From assembly GCF_000744435.1 (NCBI RefSeq), contig NZ_JQLX01000012.1, positions 62,001-126,000 of the forward strand: a stretch of DNA of 64,000 bases, written 5' to 3'. The stretch comes from Hippea jasoniae. GTDB lineage: Bacteria > Campylobacterota_A > Desulfurellia > Desulfurellales > Hippeaceae. The notes below the pieces were generated by a model. The model saw only the letters and a list, made by a program, of their open reading frames with translations, was not told the origin of the DNA and searched no databases. Positions 8,541-18,115 of the stretch are shown here, in pieces. The position numbers were made by a program, and so were the translations under genes. The stretch's first letter is position 1; every line of letters starts with the position of its first letter.

Positions 8541-9036
8541 TTGCATAGCTATTGTGCCTGGGACATTCGATCCCATTACAAACGGTCATTTGGATATAAT
8601 TAAAAGAGCGTGCAAGATTTTTGACCATGTTATTGTTGCTGTTGCGATTAATGCCAGTAAAATGCCGATGTTTGATTTTGATGAGAGGGTTGAGTTGACA
8701 AAAAGGGTTGTTGATGAGGAGCCTGATTTAAGTGGTGTTGAGGTTAAGGGGATAAAGGGTTTGTTGGTTGATTTTGCAAAAGAGGTGAATGCCAAGGTTA
8801 TCGTTAGAGGTTTGAGGGCAGTTTCTGATTTTGAATATGAATTGCAGATGGCTTTTATGAATAGGCGTCTAAATAAAGAGGTTGAAATGGTTTATCTTAT
8901 GCCGTATATAAAATACTCTTTTTTAAGCTCCTCCATTGTTAAGGATGTATTTTTTAACGGCGGCGATATTTCTAAGTTTGTGCCTGGTGTGGTTATTGAA
9001 GCGATGAATAAAAAACTTGAAGAAAGGAGAGGGTAG
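8533..9036 (+). CDS. coaD: Phosphopantetheine adenylyltransferase CoaD
   Basis: Transfers AMP from ATP to 4'-phosphopantetheine, the penultimate step to coenzyme A. The 167-residue protein shows PGTFDPITNGHLDII (nucleotidyltransferase TxGH type motif) at residue 8 onwards, RGLRAVSDFEYELQMA in the middle, and YSFLSSSIVKDV in place of the usual YSFISSSLVKE. Length is normal. It overlaps rsmD and is followed without any gap by the aminotransferase. Confidence 0.97.
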   Translation: MNDCIAIVPGTFDPITNGHLDIIKRACKIFDHVIVAVAINASKMPMFDFDERVELTKRVVDEEPDLSGVEVKGIKGLLVDFAKEVNAKVIVRGLRAVSDFEYELQMAFMNRRLNKEVEMVYLMPYIKYSFLSSSIVKDVFFNGGDISKFVPGVVIEAMNKKLEERRG

Positions 9037-10239
9037 ATGTCTAAAGCAAAGCTCAACAGTAGAATCGGATTAATTCAACCATCCATGACAATAGGAATCA
9101 GTGCAAAGGCTAAAGAACTTAAGGCAAACGGTGTTAATGTTATTAACTTCTCAGCAGGAGAGCCGGATTTTGATACACCAGATAATATAAAGATGGCCGC
9201 AATAAAATCTTTAGCTGAGGGTTTTACAAAGTATACTGCAGCAGGTGGTATAAATGAATTAAGAGATGCCGTTGCCAAGAAAGAAAAAGTTAAAAACAAT
9301 CTTGAATATAAAAGGGAAAATGTTTGTATCTCAGTTGGTGCAAAACATGCCCTCTTCAACATTGCCGCAGTTATGCTCGAGCCCCCGGATGAGGTTATAA
9401 TTATATCTCCTTACTGGGTAACCTATGAAGCTATTGTAAGCTATGTAGGTGCTACGCCGATAATTGTTGATACAAAGCAGGAAAACGGATTTGTGCCAAC
9501 TGTTGATGATGTAGAGGCAAAGATAACAGAAAACACAAAGATGATCTGGATAAACAATCCTACCAATCCAACCGGTGCAACATACACTCAACAGCAGCTT
9601 GAAGATATCGCCCAGCTTGCTCAAAAACATGATTTATGGATTGTTTCTGATGAGATATATGAGGATATAGTATTTGATGGTTATAAGCCCGTAAGTATTG
9701 CAACGCTATCTGATTATGCCTATGAAAGAACACTTGTTGTTAACGGTGTAAGCAAGACATATTCAATGACTGGATGGCGAATCGGTTATACCTGTGGTGA
9801 TAAAGATATTATTGCCGCAATGATAAAATTGCAGTCTCAGAGCACTTCAAATCCAACATGTATATCCCAGACTGCAGCATTGGAGGCATTGGAAGGTCCA
9901 CAGGATAGTGTTGAAAAGATGAGGTTGGAGTTTGAAAAAAGAAGGGATTATATTGTTGGTGCATTGAATGGCATGGAGGGTATAAGCTGTTATAAGCCAA
10001 AGGGTGCCTTTTATGTATTCCCTAATATTTCAAGTTTCTTTGGAAAGAGTTATGAGGGCAAAAAGATTGAAAATTCCATGGATTTCTGCACGCTTTTGCT
10101 TGAGCATGCCCATGTTGCCACAGTGCCAGGCATAGCCTTTGGTGATGATAGATTTATGAGAGTATCGTTTGCTACAAGTCTTGAAGATATTGAAGAGGGT
10201 ATGGCTCGATTGAAAGCCTTTATAGAGAAAATTCAATAA
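9037..10239 (+). CDS. Class I aminotransferase, aspartate aminotransferase type
   Basis: PLP-dependent enzyme of 400 residues, most like the AspB/Ib subgroup of aspartate or aromatic aminotransferases. The opening SRIGLIQPSMTIGISAKAKE, INFSAGEPDFDTP, NNPTNPTGATY and the PLP lysine in NGVSKTYSMTGWRIGY (about residue 237) are all present, as is the C-terminal arginine region RFMRVSFATS. Substrate preference (Asp, Phe/Tyr, prephenate) cannot be decided by eye. It starts immediately after the coaD stop, with AGGAGAGGG as ribosome binding site. Together with iorAB further on, it could feed 2-oxo acids from aromatic amino acids, but that is inference. Confidence 0.9.
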   Translation: MSKAKLNSRIGLIQPSMTIGISAKAKELKANGVNVINFSAGEPDFDTPDNIKMAAIKSLAEGFTKYTAAGGINELRDAVAKKEKVKNNLEYKRENVCISVGAKHALFNIAAVMLEPPDEVIIISPYWVTYEAIVSYVGATPIIVDTKQENGFVPTVDDVEAKITENTKMIWINNPTNPTGATYTQQQLEDIAQLAQKHDLWIVSDEIYEDIVFDGYKPVSIATLSDYAYERTLVVNGVSKTYSMTGWRIGYTCGDKDIIAAMIKLQSQSTSNPTCISQTAALEALEGPQDSVEKMRLEFEKRRDYIVGALNGMEGISCYKPKGAFYVFPNISSFFGKSYEGKKIENSMDFCTLLLEHAHVATVPGIAFGDDRFMRVSFATSLEDIEEGMARLKAFIEKIQ

Positions 10240-10246
10240 ATAAGCC

Positions 10247-12475
10247 ATGGCTGATGAGGAAAAAGATAAAAATTTAGAAACAGACGAAGAAGTTATAGTT
10301 ATAGAGGATGAAGAGGAGCAAAGTGGTCAAGAGGAAGAGGAACAGTTAGAAGAAAAGCCTGAAGAGGAAAGTACAGAAGAAAAGGAAGAGCTTCAAGAAC
10401 AGTCTTTAAAGAAAAAAAACAAGCTTCCTTTAATTGTGGCTGCTGCTTTGGTAGTTGTTGCTATTATAGCAGCAGCCTATTTTTTTCTTCTAAAACCAAA
10501 ACCACCACCACCCAAACCAAAAAAGGTAGAACATATAGCAAAAAAACCAAAGCCCAAACCCAAACCCAAACCAAAACCCTCACAGCCAGAAAAATACAAC
10601 CCTATTGTGGATGTGCATTTTATCAACGCCATGAGACTTCAACAAAAGGGTTTATATAGACAGGCAATTAATCAGCTTAAGCAGGCAACAATCGATCTTT
10701 ATGTCTCCTACTACGGTATAGGGTATGTTTATCTTTTGCTTGGCGATTTAAAAAAGGCAAAAGAGTATCTGTTTGATAAAACGAGGGATTATCTATTGCT
10801 TGCCGTTCACGACAATCCAGACTATATCGAAGGTTATGTAAATCTTTTCAGGGTTTATATGGCTGTTTCAGACTACAACAACGCTTTGAAGATGATAGAG
10901 ATTCTAAGACAAAAAGGTGTAGATAGTGATGATTTAAAGCTCATGGAGACATATTACGATTTTGTGAAGAACAATAAAGCCGATGATATTTTTAGACTTT
11001 TAGATCATTACAAAGATTCGCCGCTTGTTTATTCACTTGCAGGCGATTTGCTTTTGAAACAAAACAAACTAAAGCAGGCTGAGGATTATTTTATAAAGGC
11101 TTTGAGATTGTATCCGCTTGGTAGTATTTACTACAACCTTGCCCTGCTGTATGTGCAAAACAGTCAGTATAATAAAGCAACGGCTCTTTTAAATAAGATG
11201 TATTACATGGATTTTAGCAAAATTGCATGCAAAAACTATTTAGGCTTCTTTTTGCTTTTCAAACAAAATAAATTCAAAGCAGCCAACTCGTTTTTGCAGC
11301 TGAATGGCTTAAAAAAGCTAAGCTGCTATGATAACTTTAAGATTATTCCCAAAGTAAGAAGCCCATTAAGCCTTGAAAGCTATCTATTGCGTTCAACATT
11401 TAACTATATGCTTGCAGCCCAAATACTTGCATCCTACCTTGAGCCGGTCGATTTGCCATCAGCTAAAGCGAATCCGTTTATAAAGTTGGGTCAGGTTTAT
11501 AAAAGCATAGGTTTGCCAAAGCAGGCTAAAGAGGAGTTATCCAAAGCTGCGGTATTTTCTGAGGCTGTTTTGTTAACCGAATATGCCAAGAATTTTTATA
11601 TATCTGGAGATTATAAAAAATCACTTGCATACTACAAAATGGCTCTTAAAAAAGTGCCTACAAACCCTTTGATTTTATACGATGTTGCCCTGCTTGATTT
11701 AAAAAACTTTAAAATTGATGAGGCAAAAACAATTTTTCTCCAACTAATTAACGGATATGAGGCTTTTCCTCTGCCTTATCTGGGGATGTTTATCGTTAGT
11801 CAGATTGAAGGTAAGCATATGGATAGCATGAAATATTTAAACGCATTTTCTCGTCGCACGAAGTCTTTGGCTTCAGATGCAATGAAGAAGCTAAAAGACC
11901 TTGATATTTTTGTTAGCTATATACTCAATAAGGAGAATTTTAATCGTGCTAAACTAAATAAACTTGGTGATTACAACAGACGAGTGTTTGAACTATTTAG
12001 GGCAGCTCTGTCGATGGATGTTGATTATCTGTATATTAATCAACCTTTTGAGGAGTGGATGCATTTGAAGTGGAATCCAGAGACACTTGAAACTCTGTGT
12101 GAGTTTTTCTTTAAAAACTACAATATCGATTTTATAAAGCGGCTTATGGCAACGGTTTATCTGATTGATAGAAAACCTGCAAAAGCGTATCAGGCTTTGT
12201 ATAATCTGACAGAATATTCTGCATCTGATTATTATAAGCTGGGCGTTGCATATCTTTTGAGTGGGTATCCTGACATTGCCGATAACTTTTTCACAAAGTC
12301 TATTTTGAAAGGCACAAACTTTTTTAACAGCTATGTTGCAAAGGCGATTATTCAGGCTCAGAAGGGTTCATTAACTGGTGTAGAATACTATCTAAAAATT
12401 ATTCTCAAAAAAGAAGCTAAATTTGCATGGCTGGATACAGATATTTTCCTTGACTATGACATCAGGTTGCAATGA
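10247..12475 (+). CDS. Membrane-anchored TPR protein upstream of PBP1A
   Basis: I do not recognise a named family. The 742-residue product has a very acidic cytoplasmic tail (about 1-50), one transmembrane helix (about 59-82, LPLIVAAALVVVAIIAAAYFF), a Lys-Pro linker (about 84-115) and then about 600 periplasmic residues made of helical repeats of TPR type, for example AINQLKQATIDLYVSYYGIG, QAEDYFIKALRLYPLGSIYY and KSLAYYKMALKKVPTNPLIL. It therefore presents a long protein-binding scaffold to the periplasm. Its stop overlaps the PBP1A start as ATGA, so the two are made together. E. coli PBP1A is activated by the TPR lipoprotein LpoA; a similar job here is my inference. Confidence 0.85.
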   Translation: MADEEKDKNLETDEEVIVIEDEEEQSGQEEEEQLEEKPEEESTEEKEELQEQSLKKKNKLPLIVAAALVVVAIIAAAYFFLLKPKPPPPKPKKVEHIAKKPKPKPKPKPKPSQPEKYNPIVDVHFINAMRLQQKGLYRQAINQLKQATIDLYVSYYGIGYVYLLLGDLKKAKEYLFDKTRDYLLLAVHDNPDYIEGYVNLFRVYMAVSDYNNALKMIEILRQKGVDSDDLKLMETYYDFVKNNKADDIFRLLDHYKDSPLVYSLAGDLLLKQNKLKQAEDYFIKALRLYPLGSIYYNLALLYVQNSQYNKATALLNKMYYMDFSKIACKNYLGFFLLFKQNKFKAANSFLQLNGLKKLSCYDNFKIIPKVRSPLSLESYLLRSTFNYMLAAQILASYLEPVDLPSAKANPFIKLGQVYKSIGLPKQAKEELSKAAVFSEAVLLTEYAKNFYISGDYKKSLAYYKMALKKVPTNPLILYDVALLDLKNFKIDEAKTIFLQLINGYEAFPLPYLGMFIVSQIEGKHMDSMKYLNAFSRRTKSLASDAMKKLKDLDIFVSYILNKENFNRAKLNKLGDYNRRVFELFRAALSMDVDYLYINQPFEEWMHLKWNPETLETLCEFFFKNYNIDFIKRLMATVYLIDRKPAKAYQALYNLTEYSASDYYKLGVAYLLSGYPDIADNFFTKSILKGTNFFNSYVAKAIIQAQKGSLTGVEYYLKIILKKEAKFAWLDTDIFLDYDIRLQ
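10544..10579 (+). repeat. Six tandem hexanucleotides encoding Lys-Pro
   Basis: Six copies of AARCCN in frame encode a (KP)6 linker between the membrane helix and the TPR domain. Extended KP or EP repeats are typical spacers that cross the periplasm, as in TonB. A unit of six bases means that copy-number changes keep frame. Confidence 0.85.
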
Positions 12476-14424
12476 AAAAGCTGTTTAGGGCTATTTTTAG
12501 GTTTTTTTTATATCTATTTTCTATAATTGTTGTTGTGGGTGTGATTGTTGGTGCTGTTTATATTGGTTCGTTGTATGTGAGTATTCGGGGTGATTTTAAT
12601 AGGATTGTAAGTGTAAAGATGCTGCCACTGCCCACAGAGGTTTATTCAGCCGATGGTAAACTCATTGCAAAGTTTGGGCTTCAAAATAGAATCCCCGTAA
12701 AATTACAGCAAATTTCTCCATGGATGAGATATGCAATTTTAGCTGCAGAGGATGCACGATTCTATGAGCATGGAGCTATCGACCTTGTTGGTATTTTAAG
12801 GGCTCTTGCTGTTGACATTATAAAGGGCAGGGTTGTGCAGGGTGGAAGCACAATAACTCAACAGCTTGTTAAAAATATATATCTGACACCATCAAGAACA
12901 ATTTCACGAAAAATAAAGGAGATTATGCTTGCCTACAGACTGGAAAAAGAACTTTCAAAGGATCAGATTTTGCAGCTGTATTTAAATACCGTTTATTTTG
13001 GTGAGGGTGCATGGGGGGTTGAGGCAGCAGCAAAAACCTACTTTAACACTGATGCTTCAAAACTCACTATCACTCAAAGTGCGCTTTTAGCCGGTCTTGT
13101 TGCAGCACCAAGCAGATACAATCCATACAAGCATCCAAAACTGGCAAGGATAAGAACTGTTTATGTGTTAAAAAGAATGTATGAGAATCACTTTATCTCG
13201 CTTGCTCAGTTTAAGAGGGCTATGAATGCTAAAATCATATTAAAAAAACCCACAGCCAACCTGTTTGGTTTGATTATAGCGCCCTATTTTACCGATTACA
13301 TAAGAAGCTGGTTGATTAAGCGCTTTGGTGAGGAAGTGGTTTATAAGAGCGGTTTAAAGGTTTATACGACTTTAGATAGCAAACTACAGCGTTTTGCCTT
13401 CATAGCTGTAAAAAGCGGCATTTTGTCTATTAAAAAGAAATACGATGGACTGCAGGCAGCTTTAGTTGCTATGGATCCAAAAACAGGTTTTATAAAAGCC
13501 TTAGTTGGCGGTTTTGATTATTCACAAAGCCAGTTTAACAGGGCATTGCAGGCTTTGAGGCAGCCTGGAAGCTCCTTTAAACCGATTATCTACCTAACTG
13601 CTTTAACAGAAGGCTATCTACCAGATGATACAATTGCTGACCAGCCCGTTGTTTTCAGATTTAACGGCAGAGAATGGAGGCCACAAAATTATGAAAGGGT
13701 GTTTCACGGCACGGTTACCCTTATGTATGCTCTTGTGCACTCTGTTAATGTTGCCACAATCAATCTTTTAAACAGCGTTGGAATAGGGAATGTTATAAGA
13801 ATGGCTCATCAATTGGGTATTAAGGAAAAAATTCCTCATAATTTATCAATTGCTCTTGGTTCTTTGAGTGTTAAGCCCATTGAAATGGTTAGAGCCTATG
13901 CAGCCTTTGACAATTATGGGCTTCTGCCAAAGCCGATTTTTATTACAAAGATCGTCGATAAATACGGGCATGTTATCTATAAAGCAAAGCCTGAGCTAAA
14001 AAGGGTGTTTGATACGATAGATGGTTATATTCTAACGGGAATGCTTAGAAATGTTATTCTATATGGGACAGGTAGGGCAGCAAGGGTTATCAAAAGGCCG
14101 CTTGCAGGAAAAACAGGTACAACCAACAACTACAGGGATGCCTGGTTTATAGGGTATTCTCCATCACTTGTATGCGGCGTCTGGGTGGGTTATGATGACA
14201 ACAGAATAATTTTTAGGGGTGCAACAGGTGCAAGAGCGGCATTGCCCATCTGGATAAAGTTTATGTCTAATGCTTTGGCGAGTAAGCCAATAGAAACATT
14301 TCCCATCCCCAAAGGTGTCAGCAGCGATATTATTCAGATGCTTTCAAGACCACCAAAAAATCCGCAAGACCTTGAAACGATTCAGCCCACTATTCAGCAG
14401 CTTTATGAAAATGCCGTCAATTGA
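12472..14424 (+). CDS. mrcA: Bifunctional penicillin-binding protein 1A
   Basis: Class A PBP polymerising glycan strands and cross-linking peptides. Of 650 residues, the first 35 include the membrane anchor. The GT51 glycosyltransferase domain shows catalytic E93 in AAEDARFYEHGA and GGSTITQQLVKN; the transpeptidase domain has SSFK (S367-K370), SVN and KTGTTNNYRDAWF (K547). It is shorter than E. coli PBP1A (850), lacking the OB-like insertion, as in many Campylobacterota. The start is coupled to the TPR gene by ATGA; its C-terminus overlaps the rluD start. Confidence 0.95.
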   Translation: MKKLFRAIFRFFLYLFSIIVVVGVIVGAVYIGSLYVSIRGDFNRIVSVKMLPLPTEVYSADGKLIAKFGLQNRIPVKLQQISPWMRYAILAAEDARFYEHGAIDLVGILRALAVDIIKGRVVQGGSTITQQLVKNIYLTPSRTISRKIKEIMLAYRLEKELSKDQILQLYLNTVYFGEGAWGVEAAAKTYFNTDASKLTITQSALLAGLVAAPSRYNPYKHPKLARIRTVYVLKRMYENHFISLAQFKRAMNAKIILKKPTANLFGLIIAPYFTDYIRSWLIKRFGEEVVYKSGLKVYTTLDSKLQRFAFIAVKSGILSIKKKYDGLQAALVAMDPKTGFIKALVGGFDYSQSQFNRALQALRQPGSSFKPIIYLTALTEGYLPDDTIADQPVVFRFNGREWRPQNYERVFHGTVTLMYALVHSVNVATINLLNSVGIGNVIRMAHQLGIKEKIPHNLSIALGSLSVKPIEMVRAYAAFDNYGLLPKPIFITKIVDKYGHVIYKAKPELKRVFDTIDGYILTGMLRNVILYGTGRAARVIKRPLAGKTGTTNNYRDAWFIGYSPSLVCGVWVGYDDNRIIFRGATGARAALPIWIKFMSNALASKPIETFPIPKGVSSDIIQMLSRPPKNPQDLETIQPTIQQLYENAVN

Positions 14425-15325
14425 AAAAACCGTTGTCATTGACAAAATAGATGGTATCTATATTGGTAAAAGAATCGATAAAGTCTTAAGTGAAATTTTG
14501 GATATTCCACGCAATCAGATTCAACAATGGATAAAAGAAGGCCTTATAAGGGTTTGTGATAAACAGATTCAGAAGAGCTACAAATTATCATCACAGGATT
14601 GTTTAATTATCGATTTTCCCAAGCCTAAAGAGGTATCGGTTAAGCCAGCGCCAGCACCAATTAAAATATTATACGAGGATGATGATGTGGTGGTTGTTGA
14701 TAAACCTGCGGGTTTTGTTGTTCACCCAGGTGCAGCAAAAGAAGAGGTTAGCGTAATTTCAGCTTTGCTTTATATGGGGATTAAGCTGTCGGGTATAGGA
14801 GCGCCTTTGAGGGGCGGTGTGGTGCATAGAATAGATAAGGATACAAGCGGTGTAATTGTACTTGCAAAAAGTGAAAAAGCGCATTTTTATCTATCAAAGC
14901 AGTTTTTTGAGCATACAATCGATAGGAGGTATATAGGTATAACATCGACTCATCTAAAAAAAGACCATGGTATCGTGGATAAACCTATTGCAAGGCATCC
15001 TAAGGATAGAAAGAAATTTTGTGTGTCTGAAAAGGGTAAGAACGCCAAAACAGAATACAAAGTTCTCAAAAGACTTGAAAAATACGACATTGTTATGTTT
15101 AAATTGTTTACAGGTAGAACCCATCAAATCAGGGTGCATATGAAATATTTAAATGCCCCTTTATTGGGGGATGTTGTGTATTCAAAAAAAAGCAAAGAGA
15201 TAGAAAGGCAGGCGTTACATGCATTTAAGCTTGGTTTTGTTCATCCATCTAAAGAAAGGATGATGGTGTTTTATTCAAAGTTACCTGAAGATATGATGAG
15301 TATAATAAATAGGGGGTGGAAATGA
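14405..15325 (+). CDS. rluD: Ribosomal large-subunit pseudouridine synthase, RluD family
   Basis: Converts uridines of 23S rRNA to pseudouridine. I begin it at ATG 14405 (ATG 14411 is equally possible), because the frame upstream codes for unrelated sequence inside PBP1A. The product, about 306 residues, has an N-terminal S4 RNA-binding domain (IGKRIDKVLSEILDIPRNQI), then the RluA-type catalytic core with HRIDKDTSGVIVLAKS, whose aspartate is the nucleophile, and GRTHQIRVHMKYL. RluA, RluC and RluD paralogues are hard to separate by eye; the S4 domain excludes RluA. The stop overlaps the next start by ATGA. Confidence 0.9.
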   Translation: MKMPSIEKTVVIDKIDGIYIGKRIDKVLSEILDIPRNQIQQWIKEGLIRVCDKQIQKSYKLSSQDCLIIDFPKPKEVSVKPAPAPIKILYEDDDVVVVDKPAGFVVHPGAAKEEVSVISALLYMGIKLSGIGAPLRGGVVHRIDKDTSGVIVLAKSEKAHFYLSKQFFEHTIDRRYIGITSTHLKKDHGIVDKPIARHPKDRKKFCVSEKGKNAKTEYKVLKRLEKYDIVMFKLFTGRTHQIRVHMKYLNAPLLGDVVYSKKSKEIERQALHAFKLGFVHPSKERMMVFYSKLPEDMMSIINRGWK

Positions 15326-16542
15326 AAAAATTTATGGCTTTTTTTATGGCTGTTTTGCTTTTGTCAAGCTGCTCCACAATAAGTAAGGCTCCAACTGTTG
15401 TGACATCTCTGCCTGTTGTAAGTGGTATTGTGGCAAAAGGTGGTATCAGAAGCATAGGTCTTCAATGGAATCCTGTAAACGATAAAAGGGTTGAGGGTTA
15501 TATTGTTTATAGGGCTGGTTCGATCAATGGTCCATTTGAAAAAATTGCAACCATACCAGATAAACTTAAAACCTCATATGTTGATAACGGCGGTTTTTTG
15601 AAGCACCTTGAAGATAATACGATTTATTACTACAAGGTTGTTGTTTATTCAAAAAATGGTATAGGTCCTGCAGGAAAAATTGTTTCTGCCAGAACTCTTC
15701 CCCCGCCTCAATCACCGACTGTCATACATGCAACAGGTGGACTTGCAAGAATGGTTGTATTACGATGGCAGCCCCCGGCTGATGATACGGTTGTTGCATA
15801 CAATATATATCGCTCTTTGAAAAAGGATGGTCCTTTCAAAAAGGTAGGGCGTGTTAATGGATATGTAAATACGATGTTTATAGACAAAAATCTAAAGGAT
15901 GGGACAACATATTATTACTCTGTAGTCTCAGTCAATTATAAAGGTGTTGAAGGTGATATTGAAGCTGTTGTTAGTGCAACAACAAAATTTAAACCTGCAC
16001 CTCCATCAAACCTTTCTGCAACCCCAACTGGCGCCGGTCAGTTGACGATATACTGGTGGCCGTCGATGACACCTGATGTGGTAAAATACAGAATCTATAG
16101 AAGCCCTGATAACAGCTCATTTGGTCTGGTGGGTGAGGTGCCATCATCAAAGTTGAGTTATGTTGATAAGGGACTTGATGCAGGAAAGATCTATTATTAC
16201 TACATTACCAGTGTTGATAAGGATGGCCTTGAAAGCAAACCTTCAAAGGTTTATGCATTCAAAACAAAACCGCTGCCAGAGCCGCCAACGGGTATTTCTG
16301 TAAAACAGGTGGGCTCCAAGGTTGTTTTAAGCTGGTCAAAGGGTTCACCCGATACTGTTAAATACGAGGTTTTTAGAAGGCATTTTCTTATTTTGACGCA
16401 AAAAATAGCAATAACCGAGAACACTTACTATACAGATGATGATGTGTCAAAAAATACAACATACTATTACTATGTTAAGGCAGTTGATAAATTTGGGCAG
16501 GAAAGTAAGCCGTCGCCTGAGGTTAAAATCAGGGTGCAGTAA
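15322..16542 (+). CDS. Lipoprotein with four fibronectin type III domains
   Basis: A 406-residue exported lipoprotein. The signal peptide MKKFMAFFMAVLLLSSC ends in a lipobox whose Cys is about residue 17. Four fibronectin type III-like repeats of about 90 residues follow, each with the pattern LxWxP, VxxYxVYR, TxYVDxxxxxGTxYYYxV. These beta-sandwich modules mediate protein or glycan contacts; no enzyme motif is seen. I start it at ATG 15322, directly after GGGGGTGGA. A GTG two codons earlier is part of that ribosome binding site. It follows PBP1A and rluD and is joined to comM by TAATG, so a cell-wall role is possible but unproven. Confidence 0.85.
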   Translation: MKKFMAFFMAVLLLSSCSTISKAPTVVTSLPVVSGIVAKGGIRSIGLQWNPVNDKRVEGYIVYRAGSINGPFEKIATIPDKLKTSYVDNGGFLKHLEDNTIYYYKVVVYSKNGIGPAGKIVSARTLPPPQSPTVIHATGGLARMVVLRWQPPADDTVVAYNIYRSLKKDGPFKKVGRVNGYVNTMFIDKNLKDGTTYYYSVVSVNYKGVEGDIEAVVSATTKFKPAPPSNLSATPTGAGQLTIYWWPSMTPDVVKYRIYRSPDNSSFGLVGEVPSSKLSYVDKGLDAGKIYYYYITSVDKDGLESKPSKVYAFKTKPLPEPPTGISVKQVGSKVVLSWSKGSPDTVKYEVFRRHFLILTQKIAITENTYYTDDDVSKNTTYYYYVKAVDKFGQESKPSPEVKIRVQ

Positions 16543-18056
16543 TGTTTATAAGGCTAAAAAGTGCTGCGATCGTTGGTATAGATGCTGTTGAAATAGGTAT
16601 AGAGGTTGATGGCGTAAGGGGTTTGCCATCTATCAATATCATAGGCCTTGCAACAGGTGCTGCCAAAGAAAGTAAGGACAGAGCAATTCATGCTCTATCA
16701 AATAGCGGCATAAAACTGCCTCCCAAAAAAATCACAATCAGTCTTACACCTGCTGATATTAAAAAACAGGGTTCAGGTTTTGATTTAGCTATTGCACTTG
16801 GACTTGCAGGTCTTGCTTTGAATAAAACCTTTGATGTTGATGGTTATCTTTTTGCTGCTGAAATTTCGCTTGATGGAACGCTGAAGCCCATAAAAGGTGT
16901 TTTTCCTATAGGTGTTTTAGCAAGAAAACAAAACTTAAAATTGGTTGTTTGCAATCTAAATAAATCTGAGGCTGCCTTAAGCGGTGCTGAAGTGTATGGT
17001 TTTGACCATCTGCTTGAGGTGCTGTCTTTTTTAAGTGGTGAGGTCCAAAGAGATCCTTACTCAATCAATATAGAGGATTTTGTTAAAAAAGCTGAATACG
17101 ATGTGGATTTTTCGTCGGTTAAAGGGCAGATGAAGGTAAAAAGGGCAGCTGTAATTGCCGTTGCTGGTTTTCACAATCTTTTGCTTGTGGGTCCTCCTGG
17201 TGTGGGAAAAAGTATGATTGCCCAAAGGATTCCAACCATACTGCCATCGATGAGCTATGATGAAATTATTGAGTCAACAAAAATATACAGTGTTTGTGGT
17301 ATGCTTGATGAGAAAAATCCTATAGTAGTCAAAAGGCCATTCAGATCTCCGCATTCAGGCTCAAGCGATGTTAGTTTAATAGGTGGCGGAATTAATGCTA
17401 TGCCCGGCGAGATCACACTTGCCCACAACGGTGTGTTGTTTTTGGATGAGTTTCCTGAGTTTAGGCGTAATGTTATAGAAGCCTTAAGACAACCGCTTGA
17501 GGATAGTGTAATTAGCGTTTCAAGAGCCAACGCAAAGATTACCTATCCAGCCCGATTTCTATTGCTTGCTGCCATGAATCCCTGTCCATGTGGATATTAT
17601 GGATCAAAGAAGAAGAATTGTAGCTGTAGTGTTGCTCAGATCAAAAAATACCGCAGTAAGATTTCCGGTCCGATTCTTGATAGAATCGATATTCAGGTGA
17701 ATGTGGCTGAGGTTGATTATGAAAAGCTGGCCTATGAGAATGATTCATTTGATTCAAAAAGCATGAGGGCTATGGTAGAAGACGCTGTTGAGGTTCAAAA
17801 GAGGCGTTTCAAGGATGAGCCTATAAACTACAACGCTCAGATGAATGCCGAACAGATTAAGAAGTATTGTAAAATAGGTGATGATTCCCACAATGTTTTG
17901 AAAATGGCTGTTGAAAACCTTGGTCTATCAGCACGAAGCTATTCAAAGATTTTAAAAATAGCAAGAACAATTGCTGATGTTGAGCATTCAGATGAAATCA
18001 AGCCTGTTCACATAAAGGAAGCGATATCGTTTAGAAGTCTTGATTGGGACCTCTGA
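16542..18056 (+). CDS. comM: ComM/YifB family Mg-chelatase-like AAA ATPase
   Basis: A 504-residue protein with an N-terminal Lon-protease-like fold (IVGIDAVEIGIEVDGVRG), a Walker A at residues 217-224 (GPPGVGKS), Walker B (GVLFLDEFPEF), NPCPCGYYG and a C-terminal Mg-chelatase domain (LSARSYSKILKIARTIAD). ComM is a helicase that helps branch migration when incoming single-stranded DNA is integrated during natural transformation; many non-competent species keep it too. The start overlaps the lipoprotein stop (TAATG). A 59-base gap follows before queF. Confidence 0.92.
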   Translation: MFIRLKSAAIVGIDAVEIGIEVDGVRGLPSINIIGLATGAAKESKDRAIHALSNSGIKLPPKKITISLTPADIKKQGSGFDLAIALGLAGLALNKTFDVDGYLFAAEISLDGTLKPIKGVFPIGVLARKQNLKLVVCNLNKSEAALSGAEVYGFDHLLEVLSFLSGEVQRDPYSINIEDFVKKAEYDVDFSSVKGQMKVKRAAVIAVAGFHNLLLVGPPGVGKSMIAQRIPTILPSMSYDEIIESTKIYSVCGMLDEKNPIVVKRPFRSPHSGSSDVSLIGGGINAMPGEITLAHNGVLFLDEFPEFRRNVIEALRQPLEDSVISVSRANAKITYPARFLLLAAMNPCPCGYYGSKKKNCSCSVAQIKKYRSKISGPILDRIDIQVNVAEVDYEKLAYENDSFDSKSMRAMVEDAVEVQKRRFKDEPINYNAQMNAEQIKKYCKIGDDSHNVLKMAVENLGLSARSYSKILKIARTIADVEHSDEIKPVHIKEAISFRSLDWDL

Positions 18057-18115
18057 TACTTGTAATTTTATCTCTCTTATGTTAAAAATAGGCAGATTGT
18101 TGTTGGGGGTGAAAG

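Noticed and set aside
13700-13708. TGTTTCACG, half of a parS site (TGTTTCACGTGAAACA), inside the PBP1A gene
   Set aside because: The second half does not match (GCACGG follows); a half site by chance in 64 kb is not surprising.
14315-14404. Longer RluD starting inside the PBP1A gene
   Set aside because: The added residues do not resemble an S4 domain N-terminus and lie wholly in the PBP1A coding region in another frame.
18057-18115. preQ1 riboswitch in front of queF
   Set aside because: The gap is only 59 bases and shows no recognisable stem plus A-rich tail of a preQ1 aptamer. TTGTAA near 18060 could be a weak -35, but no convincing -10 follows.
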